Origin: JAFARE01 sp963777285
GTDB lineage: Bacteria; Chloroflexota; Dormibacteria; Aeolococcales; Aeolococcaceae
Reading direction: 5' to 3'
Assembly: GCA_963777285.1 (NCBI GenBank)
Contig: CAVZPR010000002.1
Coordinates: 1,240,001-1,304,000, forward strand
DNA: 64,000 bases
Numbering within the stretch: the first letter of the stretch is position 1; every line of letters starts with the position of its first letter. Position numbers and translations under genes: made by a program. Shown here in pieces: positions 52,643 to 60,910 of the stretch. Under the pieces are notes generated by a model. The model saw only the letters and a program-made list of their open reading frames with translations. It did not search any database and was not told the DNA's origin.

Positions 52643-54037
52643 CTAGTGATGAAAGCGCGCCCGGTCGGCGTGCTGCGGCAGCGGAGCGCTCACCTTCTCC
52701 AGCTGCGCCAGCTCGCGCCGCATGTCGGACACGAGCAGGTCTGCGAGATCGCGCGACAGGCCGTTGCGCACCACGACGCGCAGCACGGCCGTGTCCTGCA
52801 GGTTCTTCGGGAAGTGGTACGCGGGCACCTGCCAGCCTCGCTTGCGCAATCCGTCGGAGACGTCGAAGACCGTGTAGCGGTCGATCTCGGGTCGCGTGGT
52901 GAACACGAACACGGGCAGGTCGCTGCCGTCCGTCAGCAGCCGGAAGGGCCCCAGGCGCGCCACCTCGCGTGCGATGTGCTGGGCCACGTCGCTGCACGTC
53001 TGCTGCACGCGGCGATACCCGTCGAACCCGAGGCGGATGAACTCGTAGTACTGCGCGATCACGTGCGCCCCGGGGCGCGAGAAGTTGAGCGCGAAGGTGG
53101 GCATGCTGCCGCCGAGATAGTTGACGTGGAACACGAGCTGCTCCGGCAGCGCCTCGCGGTCGCGCCACACGACCCAGCCCACGCCGGGGTAGACGAGCCC
53201 GTATTTGTGGCCGGACGCGTTGATCGACACCACGCGCGAGATGCGGAAGTCCCACTGCAGGTCCGGCTGGATGAACGGCGCGATGAAGCCGCCTGAAGCG
53301 CCGTCCACGTGCAGCGGAACGTCGGCGCCGCCGTCCCGGTGCAGGTGCTCCAGCGCGTCGGCGATCTCCGCCACCGGTTCGTAGCTGCCGTCCTGCGTGG
53401 AGCCGAGCACGGCCACCACCCCGATCGTGTTCTCGTCGCACAGCTTCACCGCCTCATCACCGGTGAGGTGGCGGCGCTCGCCCTCCATGGGCACGTAGCG
53501 CGGCTCGACGTCCCAGTAGCGGCAGAACTTCTCCCAGCACACCTGCACGTTGATGCCCATCACCAGGTTGGGCTTGTCGCTGGGCCGGCCGGCCTTCTGC
53601 TGCCGCTCGCGCCAGCGCCACTTGAGCGCCAGCCCGGCGAGCATCGCCGCCTCGCTGGATCCGGTCGTCGAACACCCCGTGGCCGAGTGATGCCGCGGCG
53701 CGTGCCACAGGTCGGCGAGCATGTGCACGCAGCGCCGCTCCAGCTCAGCCGTCTGCGGGTACTCGTCCTTGTCGATCATGTTCTTGTCGGCGGCTTCGGC
53801 CATCAGCTGCGTCGCCTGCCGGTCCATCCACGTGGTGACGAAGGTGGCCAGGTTGAGCCGCGCGTTGCCGTCGAGCATCAGCTCGTCGTGGATGATCTGG
53901 TACGCCGTGTCCGGATCCATCTCGTGGCGCGGCAGCCGCAGCTTGGGCACCCGCGATGTCTCGCCGGAGCGCGCGAACAGCGGGTTGATCTCGAGCTCGG
54001 CGTCGCCGTCATCGGCGGAGCGATGGTGCAGCGGCAT
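52643..54037 (-). CDS. gadB: Glutamate decarboxylase
   Basis: 464 residues, PLP enzyme converting glutamate to GABA with proton consumption, useful in acid tolerance. Motifs include the MDPDTAYQIIHDELMLDGNARLNLATFVTTWMD-type opening, GSTQDGSYEPV, HVDGASGGF and the Schiff-base Lys in SINASGHKYGLVYPG. AAGGAGA lies 6 bases before the ATG at 54037. No adjacent gadC antiporter. Divergent from the dehalogenase gene. Confidence 0.94.
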   Translation of the reverse strand: MPLHHRSADDGDAELEINPLFARSGETSRVPKLRLPRHEMDPDTAYQIIHDELMLDGNARLNLATFVTTWMDRQATQLMAEAADKNMIDKDEYPQTAELERRCVHMLADLWHAPRHHSATGCSTTGSSEAAMLAGLALKWRWRERQQKAGRPSDKPNLVMGINVQVCWEKFCRYWDVEPRYVPMEGERRHLTGDEAVKLCDENTIGVVAVLGSTQDGSYEPVAEIADALEHLHRDGGADVPLHVDGASGGFIAPFIQPDLQWDFRISRVVSINASGHKYGLVYPGVGWVVWRDREALPEQLVFHVNYLGGSMPTFALNFSRPGAHVIAQYYEFIRLGFDGYRRVQQTCSDVAQHIAREVARLGPFRLLTDGSDLPVFVFTTRPEIDRYTVFDVSDGLRKRGWQVPAYHFPKNLQDTAVLRVVVRNGLSRDLADLLVSDMRRELAQLEKVSAPLPQHADRARFHH

Positions 54038-54073
54038 CGGACGTCTCCTTGTCGGGGCGGGATCGAGTCCGGG

Positions 54074-54079
54074 TATTGT
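54074..54079 (+). promoter_or_regulatory. Leaderless -10 box of the haloalkane dehalogenase gene
   Basis: TATTGT ends 8 bases before the ATG at 54088; no Shine-Dalgarno between. Confidence 0.45.
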
Positions 54080-54087
54080 GCGGCGCG

Positions 54088-55002
54088 ATGGAGGTGCTGC
54101 GGACGCCCGACGAGCGCTTCGCCGGCCTCCCGGGCTTTCCCTTCGCGCCGCATTACGTCGACGTCGAGTCGGGGCTTCGGGTGCACTGCATCGACGAGGG
54201 CCCGCGCGACGCCGCTCCGGTGCTGCTGCTGCACGGCGAGCCGTCGTGGTCGTTCCTCTACCGGCGCATGGCGCTGCCGCTGGTGGGCGCCGGGCACCGC
54301 GTGGTGGCCATCGACCTCGTCGGCTTCGGCAGGTCCGACAAGCCTGCGGCCCGAGAGGACCACACGTACGCGCGCCACGTCGCATGGATGCAGGCCGCGG
54401 TGCGTGCCCTCGACCTGCGCGACGTGACGCTCGTGTGCCAGGACTGGGGCGGGCTCATCGGCCTGCGGCTGGTGGCGGCCGAGCCGTGGCGTTTCGCGCG
54501 CGTCGCCGCCGCTAACACCGGTCTGCCCACCGGAGACGAGCGCGTGCCCGAGGCGTTCCACCGCTGGCGTCGCTTCTCGCAGGAGACGCCGGTCTTCGCC
54601 GCAGGCAACATCGTCAACGGCGGCTGCGTCACCGACCTCGACGAGTCGATCATCGCCGCATACGACGCGCCGTTCCCCGACGACACGTACACGGCGGGTC
54701 CGCGGCAGATGCCGCTGCTCGTGCCGATCACGCCCCACGACCCCGAATCCGCAGCCAACCGCGACGCCTGGGCCGAGCTGCGCCGCTACGAGCGGCCCTT
54801 CCTCTGCGCGTTCAGCGACTCCGACCCGATCACGCGCGGCGCGGACGCGCGCTTCGTCGAGCTCATCCCCGGCTGCGCGGGCCAACCGCACACCACGATC
54901 ACGAACGCCGGGCATTTCCTCCAGGAGGACCGGGGCGAGGAGCTCGCGCGTGTGGTGAACGCCTTCATCGCCCCCGGCGGGCCGCCGCGCGCCGCCGGGT
55001 AG
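54088..55002 (+). CDS. dhlA: Haloalkane dehalogenase
   Basis: 304-residue alpha/beta hydrolase of HLD subfamily I/II type. The oxyanion HGEPSWSFLYRRM, the nucleophile Asp in VCQDWGGLIGLR (Asp instead of Ser, with the halide-stabilising Trp), the acid in SDSDPITRG and the His in NAGHFLQED match the family. It would cleave a carbon-halogen bond of a short alkyl halide. Substrate and subfamily not resolved. The following CBS-citrate synthase starts 11 bases later but appears to have its own leaderless promoter. Confidence 0.88.
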   Translation: MEVLRTPDERFAGLPGFPFAPHYVDVESGLRVHCIDEGPRDAAPVLLLHGEPSWSFLYRRMALPLVGAGHRVVAIDLVGFGRSDKPAAREDHTYARHVAWMQAAVRALDLRDVTLVCQDWGGLIGLRLVAAEPWRFARVAAANTGLPTGDERVPEAFHRWRRFSQETPVFAAGNIVNGGCVTDLDESIIAAYDAPFPDDTYTAGPRQMPLLVPITPHDPESAANRDAWAELRRYERPFLCAFSDSDPITRGADARFVELIPGCAGQPHTTITNAGHFLQEDRGEELARVVNAFIAPGGPPRAAG

Positions 55003-55005
55003 ACT
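55000..55005 (+). promoter_or_regulatory. Leaderless -10 box of the CBS-citrate synthase gene
   Basis: TAGACT overlaps the TAG stop of the dehalogenase gene and ends 7 bases before the ATG at 55013; no Shine-Dalgarno between. Confidence 0.45.
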
Positions 55006-55012
55006 GGGAGCG

Positions 55013-56596
55013 ATGTCTGTCGCCTTCACCGTCGCCGGCCTGATGCACAAGCCCGCCGTGGTGGTGGCCGACGACATCACGCTCGCCGCCGCGACGAAGG
55101 TGATCGACGACGCCAACGTCGGCGCCGCGGCGGTGCTCGACAAGCAGCAGCACCTCGTGGGCATGGTGAGCGAGCGCGACCTGCTGCACGCGGTGGGGCA
55201 CGGCATCGACCCGGGCACGACAGCGGTGTCGTCCGTGATGACACGCGACCCGGTCACTCTGGCCATCGACGACGCCGTCGCCAAAGCGCTGGACATCTTT
55301 CGCGATCGTCGCTTCCGCCACCTGCCGGTGCTCGACGGCGACCGCGTCGCGGGCATCCTGTCGATCCGTCACGTGGTGCGTGTGGCACACATCGAGGAGG
55401 TGCTGCCCGCCGGATCCGCGCCATCGGGTCTGGCGCCGCGGGGCTTGGAGGGCGTCGCCGTGGCGGAGACGGCCGTCGGCGACGTGCGCGGCGAGGAGGG
55501 CTTCTTCCACTACCGCGGGTACAGCGCCACCGAGCTGGCGCGGCGCTGTTCGTTCGAGCAGGTGTGGCACCTGCTGGTCGAAGGCGAGCTGCCCGACGAC
55601 GCGCAGCTCGCCGACTTCACGCGGCGCACCGTCGCCGCACGCCGCCTGCCCGAGGGCATCGCCGACCAGTTGCGCGGCATCGCAGCGCTGCCCAACTACG
55701 TGCCACTCGCGGCGCTGCGTTCCGCGGTGTCGATCACCGCCGCCGCGCTGGGCGCTCAGCCCACGCTCGACCTCACCGCCGAGCAGGTGCGCACCGACTG
55801 TCTTCGCCTCGCAGCGCTGGTGCCGGTGCTGCTGATGCGCCTGCACCGCCACGGCCAGGGGCTGCCTCCGATCGACCCCGATCCCGACCTGGGCTACGCG
55901 GCGGCGTATCTCCAGATGCTCACCGGCGAGCGGCCGCAACCGCGCGCGGCGCGGGCGCTGGAGCAGTACCTCATCCTCACCATGGACCACGGGTTCAACT
56001 CGTCGACGTTCACCGCGCGCGTCATCACGTCGACGGGGTCCGACATCGGTTCCGCGCTCACAGGCGCCATCGGCGCGCTCGCCGGACCGCTGCACGGCGG
56101 TGCACCATCGCGCGCGCTGGCGATGCTCGACGCCATCGGCACACCGGATCGCGCCGAGGAGTACCTGCGCACCGAGATCCAGGCGGGGCAGCGACTCATG
56201 GGCTTCGGCCACCGCGTGTACAAGACCGACGACCCGCGCTCCACGCTGCTGCGCGACGTCGCCACCGAGCTCGGCGGGCCGCAGGTGGAGTTCGCGCGCC
56301 ACGTGGAGCAGACCGCGCTGCGCGTGCTGGAGCAGCTCAAGCCGGGGCGCCGCCTCTACACCAACGTCGAGTTCTATGCCGGCGTGGTGATGAACAGCGT
56401 GGGCATCCCGCGCGACATGTTCACGCCGACGTTCGCGTGCAGCCGCACCGTGGGCTGGACCGCGGCGATCGGCGAGCAGGCGGCGAACAACCGCCTGATC
56501 CGTCCGTCGGCGCTGTACGTGGGACCGGCCGCGCCGCGCGCGCTGCCCGACGGTTATGGCGCCGCGGCGCCGGAGGCGGCGCGGGCCGCAAGCTGA
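55013..56596 (+). CDS. Citrate synthase with N-terminal CBS-domain pair
   Basis: 527 residues. Residues 1-130 form two CBS modules (ending VSERDLLHAVG and ILSIRHVVRV); from about 155 a type-II citrate synthase follows with GYSATELA, LTMDHGFNSSTF, GPLHGGAPSRAL and GFGHRVYKTDDPR. The catalytic position that is Asp in most citrate synthases (N-V-D-F-Y) is Glu here (N-V-E-F-Y), which I recall from actinobacterial-type homologs. CBS pairs bind adenine nucleotides, so TCA entry may be tuned by energy charge. A regulatory CBS domain fused to this enzyme is rare. 2-methylcitrate synthase is an alternative activity. Confidence 0.9.
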   Translation: MSVAFTVAGLMHKPAVVVADDITLAAATKVIDDANVGAAAVLDKQQHLVGMVSERDLLHAVGHGIDPGTTAVSSVMTRDPVTLAIDDAVAKALDIFRDRRFRHLPVLDGDRVAGILSIRHVVRVAHIEEVLPAGSAPSGLAPRGLEGVAVAETAVGDVRGEEGFFHYRGYSATELARRCSFEQVWHLLVEGELPDDAQLADFTRRTVAARRLPEGIADQLRGIAALPNYVPLAALRSAVSITAAALGAQPTLDLTAEQVRTDCLRLAALVPVLLMRLHRHGQGLPPIDPDPDLGYAAAYLQMLTGERPQPRAARALEQYLILTMDHGFNSSTFTARVITSTGSDIGSALTGAIGALAGPLHGGAPSRALAMLDAIGTPDRAEEYLRTEIQAGQRLMGFGHRVYKTDDPRSTLLRDVATELGGPQVEFARHVEQTALRVLEQLKPGRRLYTNVEFYAGVVMNSVGIPRDMFTPTFACSRTVGWTAAIGEQAANNRLIRPSALYVGPAAPRALPDGYGAAAPEAARAAS

Positions 56597-56704
56597 GGCG
56601 CACGTTCGCCGTGTCACGGACCGGTTGTGCGAGGGATCGACTTGTTACCCGGCTGCGACCCGATATAGGCCGAGCCGTCCGCATCGCAAGCCAATACTCC
56701 GAGC

Positions 56705-56932
56705 ATGCTCCTCACACAAGCGACCGCCTGGATGCAGCGCGTCGCCATCGCCGCGCACGAGAGCCTGCGGGCCCGCGTCGCCGCGCGGCGTGATGACGAG
56801 CGTGGTCAGGGGATGGTCGAGTACGGCCTGATCCTGGTGCTGATCGCGGTGGTTGTGGTCATCGTCGTCGGTTTCGTCGGCCACCAGATCAGCAACATAT
56901 TCTCCAACATCTCCAGCGGCCTGAACAAGTAG
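56705..56932 (+). CDS. Flp/Fap-type pilin
   Basis: 75 residues. The prepilin-peptidase site is clear (RGQG followed by MVEYGLILVLIAVVVVIV), a hallmark of Flp pilins, and the mature protein is a single hydrophobic helix with a short polar tail. It assembles thin adhesive pili through a Tad system, none of which is in the window. AATACT lies 6 bases before the ATG. Its stop is convergent with the methyltransferase gene. Confidence 0.88.
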   Translation: MLLTQATAWMQRVAIAAHESLRARVAARRDDERGQGMVEYGLILVLIAVVVVIVVGFVGHQISNIFSNISSGLNK

Positions 56933-56950
56933 ACGCCGTCGCCGGGCGCG

Positions 56951-58090
56951 TCAGGCGCGCCGCGCGACGTAGCCGATGCGACGCCAGTCGGTGGACGTCT
57001 CGCGGCTGATCTCGTCCCAGTTGAAAGATCCGAGCACGGTGCCGCGCGCGGTGCGGATCCAGCCGCGCACGGTTTCGTCGGGCGTGCCGTACATCTCCAT
57101 GATGGGTTCCGCCGCCGCCGCCGTTGGCGCCCCCTCTGACGACCGCCCGCGCCATCGCTCGGCCAGTGGGCGGCGCACGCGCACCGCGGTGAGCGCGGTC
57201 TTCGAGCCACGGTCCGCGAACCAGCTGACACCCTCCTGCACCAGGTCGAGCTCCAACCGGTAGGCGCCGGGCTCACGTGGCGCCGTGATCGTGAGCGTGC
57301 ACTCCGCGGTGGCGCCGGGGGCGACGTCACCGGGAAGGCGACCGCGGCCGTCGTCCTGCGTGAGCACGCCACCGCGATTGCGCCGCCAGTGGTTGCCGAC
57401 GGTGACGTGGTGCCAGCCGTCGGCGGTGCCCGTCGCCGGCCACGTGGTGTCACCCGCGTTGCGCACTCGCGCCGTGATGCTGCGTGTCTCACCGGGACGG
57501 AGCTCGGCAGGTACGCCGAGGATCTCGATCTCGGCCTTGAACGCGGAGCGCGGCAGGGGTTCGGCGGATCCCTCGACCCGCTGCGTGGGAATCTCGAAGA
57601 GCGCGACGCCGCCCGGCTTGAGCACGCGGAAGAACTCCTTCACGTACACCTCGGCGTAGCGCGGGTGCATGTGCTGCAGCACGTGCGCGCTGTAGGCGAG
57701 GTCGAAGGTGGCGTTCGCGAAGAGGCGCAGGTCGGGGTCGGTGTTGACGTGGTACGCGCAGCGGTCGCCGTAGGCGTTGTAGCGCCGCGCGTGCTCGACC
57801 ATGGGCGCCGCGATGTCGACTCCGTCCACGTGCTCGAAGCGCCCCGCCAGAGCTTGTGTGGCGCGTCCCACGCCGCAGCCGAAGTCGAGCGCGCGGCCGG
57901 TGGGAATCGACTCCGCCGGGATGACCTGCCCGACCTTGTCAAAAACGCGATCCACCTCGACGATGCCGCTGTAGAAGAACTCCTTGACGTCCCACTTGCC
58001 GTGTCGCCGATCCGGCGCGGTCAGCACCGCCCAGAGCGGGTCCTCTTCGCCGAATCGCTCCCAGTGGCGGCGCAGGTCGGTCAATTCCAC
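56951..58090 (-). CDS. Class I methyltransferase fused to an NBR1-like Ig domain
   Basis: 379 residues. The N-terminal 200 form a SAM methyltransferase (LDFGCGVGRATQAL, GVDIAAPMVEHAR, HVLQHMHP, VLKPGGVALFEIPTQR). The next 130 or so resemble the NBR1 Ig-like (next-to-BRCA1) beta sandwich (RNAGDTTWPATG, GNHWRRNRGG, RLPGDVAPGA, PGAYRLELDLVQEG). The GTG at 58090 is taken because TATTCT ends 7 bases upstream; the open frame continues much further but is not protein-like. It may methylate a glycan or surface structure. Substrate unknown. Confidence 0.8.
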   Translation of the reverse strand: MELTDLRRHWERFGEEDPLWAVLTAPDRRHGKWDVKEFFYSGIVEVDRVFDKVGQVIPAESIPTGRALDFGCGVGRATQALAGRFEHVDGVDIAAPMVEHARRYNAYGDRCAYHVNTDPDLRLFANATFDLAYSAHVLQHMHPRYAEVYVKEFFRVLKPGGVALFEIPTQRVEGSAEPLPRSAFKAEIEILGVPAELRPGETRSITARVRNAGDTTWPATGTADGWHHVTVGNHWRRNRGGVLTQDDGRGRLPGDVAPGATAECTLTITAPREPGAYRLELDLVQEGVSWFADRGSKTALTAVRVRRPLAERWRGRSSEGAPTAAAAEPIMEMYGTPDETVRGWIRTARGTVLGSFNWDEISRETSTDWRRIGYVARRA

Positions 58091-58097
58091 GGCGGAC

Positions 58098-58103
58098 AGA
58101 ATA
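58098..58103 (-). promoter_or_regulatory. Leaderless -10 box of the methyltransferase-Ig gene
   Basis: Minus-strand TATTCT, 7 bases before the GTG start; no Shine-Dalgarno between. Confidence 0.45.
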
Positions 58104-58183
58104 TCCGCTGACCGGCGTGCGACGATGCGTGTCCAAAAAGGGGCTGCCCCGGAAGTCGGGCCGGCCGCAAAGGGATTGATGAC

Positions 58184-58684
58184 ATGGCAGCGATGCGTGA
58201 TCCGACCGCGCCGGGCGACCTGATAATGCCCATCGAATTTGCGTACGGCAATCAGATCGTACACGGACTGAAGCGATACGAGATTCGCAAGAAGCCACTC
58301 AGATTCCGTGAAGGCACACGCATCTGGGTCTACGCTACCGCCGGGTCCCGAGACGGCAACGTCGGCGCGATCCTCGGCTCGTTCATCTACGGGGGATGCT
58401 GCGAGCTGCGCACCGACGCGGACATCAGAAGGATCGCGCCGGAAGCCGCCTCCACGTTTGCACGCCTGGATGGAGGCTACCTCGAGGGAAGGCGGCCGGC
58501 TTGGGCTCTGCGCGTGCGCTCCTACCAGCGCCTGCGTGTGCCGCTCGAGGGAACCATCGCCGGGCAAGGCATTCGCCACTTCACTGACGAGGGAGTTTTG
58601 CGTCAGCTGAAGAGACGGAAGAAATGGAAGGAGAGGCGGCCGTTGAGCCGCGCTGTTCTCGTGGCGCGGCGAGCCTCGCGCTGA
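58184..58684 (+). CDS. ASCH/PUA-like small protein
   Basis: 166 residues. The first 110 read like an ASCH domain: GNQIVHGLKRYEIRKKP, FREGTRIWVYATAG and LRVRSYQRLRVPL, with the Lys and Glu that the ASCH superfamily uses to bind nucleobases or RNA ends. A basic C-terminal tail follows (KRRKKWKERR). AGGG lies 9 bases before the ATG; ATG 58226 is an alternative and would fit the domain edge more closely. Base composition is less extreme than the upstream genes. Role unknown. Confidence 0.65.
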   Translation: MAAMRDPTAPGDLIMPIEFAYGNQIVHGLKRYEIRKKPLRFREGTRIWVYATAGSRDGNVGAILGSFIYGGCCELRTDADIRRIAPEAASTFARLDGGYLEGRRPAWALRVRSYQRLRVPLEGTIAGQGIRHFTDEGVLRQLKRRKKWKERRPLSRAVLVARRASR

Positions 58685-58850
58685 GTTGACGCGATGGGAC
58701 GGGAAGAGGCGATGACATCGCGTAGGACGTCTACTGGTGTGGTGGCCATGGGCTTTATTGGTGTCGCCGGCGTCACACTTAGATTCGGCGCTCCCAGCGG
58801 TTAGCTGCTTTGATCGGCCGCTTGATAAGCGAAGGAGGCTGGTTTCGGCG

Positions 58851-59435
58851 ATGGGTCAACGTGAAGATGCGGTGAGCCTTCTTCAGCAGGGCATGTCCAC
58901 GGAACAGGTTGCGCGCCGCCTGGGGATCCGTGTCGGCACGGTGCGAGCGTGGAAGGCTCACGGAACCATGGGAACGTACGGTCGGCGCGAGGTCCCAGCT
59001 GTGACAGGAGCAGTCGAACAAACGGTGGCGTCGGAAGATCTCACCTTGCTTGAAGAAGCAGAAGAGCTCAAGTTTGGGCTTGAGAAGGATCTGCATCGAG
59101 CCATTCGCTCGAATATCCAGCAACTCGAGCCCGGTCTACGCATTATCGATGATGGCAAGGAACGCCACGTCGAGACTGGATTCATCGATATCTTGGCCGA
59201 GGACCCCGAAGAGCGGATTGTTGTCATTGAGCTCAAAGTCGGCTCCGCTCCGCCCGACGTCGTTGCGCAGATTCTCGGCTACATGGGGGACTTAGCACAG
59301 ACGGAGCGCCGAGAGGTGCGTGGAATCGTCGTAGCTGAAGAGTTTACGAACCGGCTCAGGTCGGCGGCACGGCAAGCTCGATTGCGCTTGGTCACCTATA
59401 CGTACCGCTTCACCTTCACCGGAGTGGAGTACTGA
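58851..59435 (+). CDS. HTH plus NucS-like (DUF91) PD-(D/E)XK nuclease domain protein
   Basis: 194 residues: an N-terminal helix-turn-helix (AVSLLQQGMSTEQVARRLGIRVGTVRAWKAHG) then, from about residue 80, a domain matching the nuclease half of NucS/EndoMS: LEKDLHRAI, LEPGLRII, GFIDILAEDP with the metal Asp, VVIELK with the Glu-x-Lys, QILGYM, and RGIVVAEEFTNR. NucS cleaves mismatched or branched DNA; here its own N-terminal domain is replaced by an HTH. It could be a sequence-guided nuclease. AAGGAGG lies 12 bases before the ATG. More A/T-rich than the core genes. Confidence 0.78.
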   Translation: MGQREDAVSLLQQGMSTEQVARRLGIRVGTVRAWKAHGTMGTYGRREVPAVTGAVEQTVASEDLTLLEEAEELKFGLEKDLHRAIRSNIQQLEPGLRIIDDGKERHVETGFIDILAEDPEERIVVIELKVGSAPPDVVAQILGYMGDLAQTERREVRGIVVAEEFTNRLRSAARQARLRLVTYTYRFTFTGVEY

Positions 59436-59439
59436 GTTA

Positions 59440-59776
59440 GCAGGGTCTTCCCCTCGGCCGCCTTGTACGGCTGTTCCGCCACGCTCAGCACCCCCATGTG
59501 ATTCGAGCAGATCCGTCCGATGTTGCCGCTGCCCATGCGTAACCGCGCTGTGGTCCGGGGCTCGAAACAGGCGCCCGTCGAAGAGCTCTTCAAGAGCTAG
59601 GGTGCTTTGGATCCCGCTCATGTCGCCAACCGTGCTACGGCCTGCGATCACCGCCAAGACTGCCTGATACCGCTGCTCAGCCACGCTTATCTGCCTCATG
59701 GCGCGACTGTGGCGCATCAACCGAAGTACTTGGGACACATCAGCCGAAGGCGTGGGGCACATCAGCCGAACTCGCA
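59440..59776 (-). mobile_element. IS481-family remnant with three terminal repeats
   Basis: On the minus strand, after a short leader, MRQISVAEQRYQAVLAVIA is the start of an IS481-type transposase; the reading frame then degenerates, so this is a dead fragment. Upstream of that start are three imperfect repeats of TGGGGCACATCAGCCGAA (plus strand 59710-59725 partly, 59731-59748, 59753-59770; spacing 22-23 bases), which is how IS terminal binding sites look. A second stretch, SVAEQPYKAA, lies toward 59440. No intact transposase is present. Confidence 0.6.
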
Positions 59777-59788
59777 CAATGCAACAAA

Positions 59789-59830
59789 GCCGACGGGGAG
59801 ATTCGAACTCCCGGCCAGCGGTTTACGAAA
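59789..59830 (-). other. 3' fragment of tRNA-Thr (CGT), probable attachment site
   Basis: On the minus strand the sequence reads anticodon loop TTCGTAA, ACCGC, TGGCC, T arm GGGAG-TTCGAAT-CTCCC, then the acceptor strand CGTCGGC. The D arm and the 5' acceptor strand (expected GCCGACG) are absent, so this is not a functional tRNA. Integrases that use tRNA 3' ends leave exactly such a copy at the far end of the element. By that geometry the element extends to the right, toward base 64000. Confidence 0.65.
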
Positions 59831-59839
59831 GCGTGTCCG

Positions 59840-60310
59840 TGGTGCGTTTGCGGGTTTGAGAGGGGACCGCTGAATACATCGATGGTTGGATTGAGGCGTT
59901 ACATCCCCGCCCGTCGGCCATACTGGTCCCTCATGGTGGGTACGTCCGTGGGTACGACCGAGAAACCAGGCCCCAACGCGCTGCCGCGCGACTCGCGTCT
60001 ATCCTGCCGATCTCGCTGCGGGCTGTCGCTGGTGCGCCCATAAACCCGCCGGACGTTCGTCTCGACATCATCGATGCCGTCGGAGGTTATTGACTTAAAC
60101 TGAATGTTCCAGTTCCTCCCCGGTCTCCTGACGGCGAGACTCCCGTGACTTCGACAAGACCGGGCCGCGACTGCCGACAAAGAGTCGCGGAGCCGCTCCT
60201 CATTAAGGCTGGAGGCAGGTCTGAGCGACGTCTGTCACTCGCCGCCACTCTCGGCGAGAGCCGCCGTACCCCGCCCGCGTGGTGAACTGACGAACTTGGA
60301 GGTGTCTGAG
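59840..60310. other. Intergenic stretch with no recognisable gene
   Basis: About 470 bases between the tRNA fragment and the next gene. I see no protein-like frame on either strand, no tRNA, and only a short tandem GTGGGTACG pair near 59935-59956. It may contain the attachment-proximal region of the element. Confidence 0.4.
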
Positions 60311-60910
60311 GTGGCCGGCGTCACTGTACTTGCGCTCGTTCAAAGTTCTGGGACCTTTGACCCGTCACTTCTGATCTCCGCGATATCGGCGGCCGCAGCA
60401 GCGGCAGCCGCGGTCTTCGCTTATAGGAGTGCGCGCTCGTCGGCGAGAAGTACCCGCCTAGCGGAGAAGCAGGAGGAGCGTCGGCGACCAAAGATTGTCC
60501 CCTATTTGGGAGACGCGTATATTCGTCGTCTGCCCAACAGCCGGATCATTGCCACCCTACTCTCGCTAAGTAATCCTAGCGACACTGACAACAGCATAGC
60601 TAGCATCGAGCTTCAGGTGGTATATCGACTTGAGACAGGAATCGTGATGACCCTCCGGCTTCCTCACAATGCTGCGTTAGGTGGCTCGTTGGCGCTCACG
60701 AGTATCAATCCTTTCGTTCCCCCAGTCAGGATTGCAGCGCACGACACCGCGGCGGGCTGGGGGCTGTTCGAACTCTCTCTTGCCCGCGTCGAGGACGCCG
60801 AGATCGATGAGTACGATGTCCGATTCACCGATGCACACGGCTTGTGGATCGAACAACCACTGGGGCTCTTAAGAGAAGTTGCCGATGAAGCGACGCTATC
60901 ACACGATTAG
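60311..60910 (+). CDS. Unknown protein with one N-terminal membrane helix
   Basis: 199 residues: one membrane segment (SLLISAISAAAAAAAAVFAY), a basic linker (STRLAEKQEERRRPK) and a beta-rich domain of about 120 residues (IVPYLGDAYIRRLPNSR, LSNPSDTDNSIASIELQVV). No family recognised. The GTG at 60311 is selected because GGAGG lies 8 bases upstream; the frame is open to a TTG at 60296. Codon use is clearly less G/C-biased than in the left 58 kb, as expected for transferred DNA. It overlaps the start of the next gene by 26 bases. Confidence 0.6.
   Translation: MAGVTVLALVQSSGTFDPSLLISAISAAAAAAAAVFAYRSARSSARSTRLAEKQEERRRPKIVPYLGDAYIRRLPNSRIIATLLSLSNPSDTDNSIASIELQVVYRLETGIVMTLRLPHNAALGGSLALTSINPFVPPVRIAAHDTAAGWGLFELSLARVEDAEIDEYDVRFTDAHGLWIEQPLGLLREVADEATLSHD

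Noticed and set aside
58091..58579. Long N-terminal extension of the methyltransferase-Ig frame
   Set aside because: It reads opposite to the ASCH-like gene and is rich in low-complexity residues; GTG 58090 has a promoter box.
59710..59770. Possible CRISPR array (three repeats)
   Set aside because: Only three imperfect copies with almost no spacer; they sit at an IS end.
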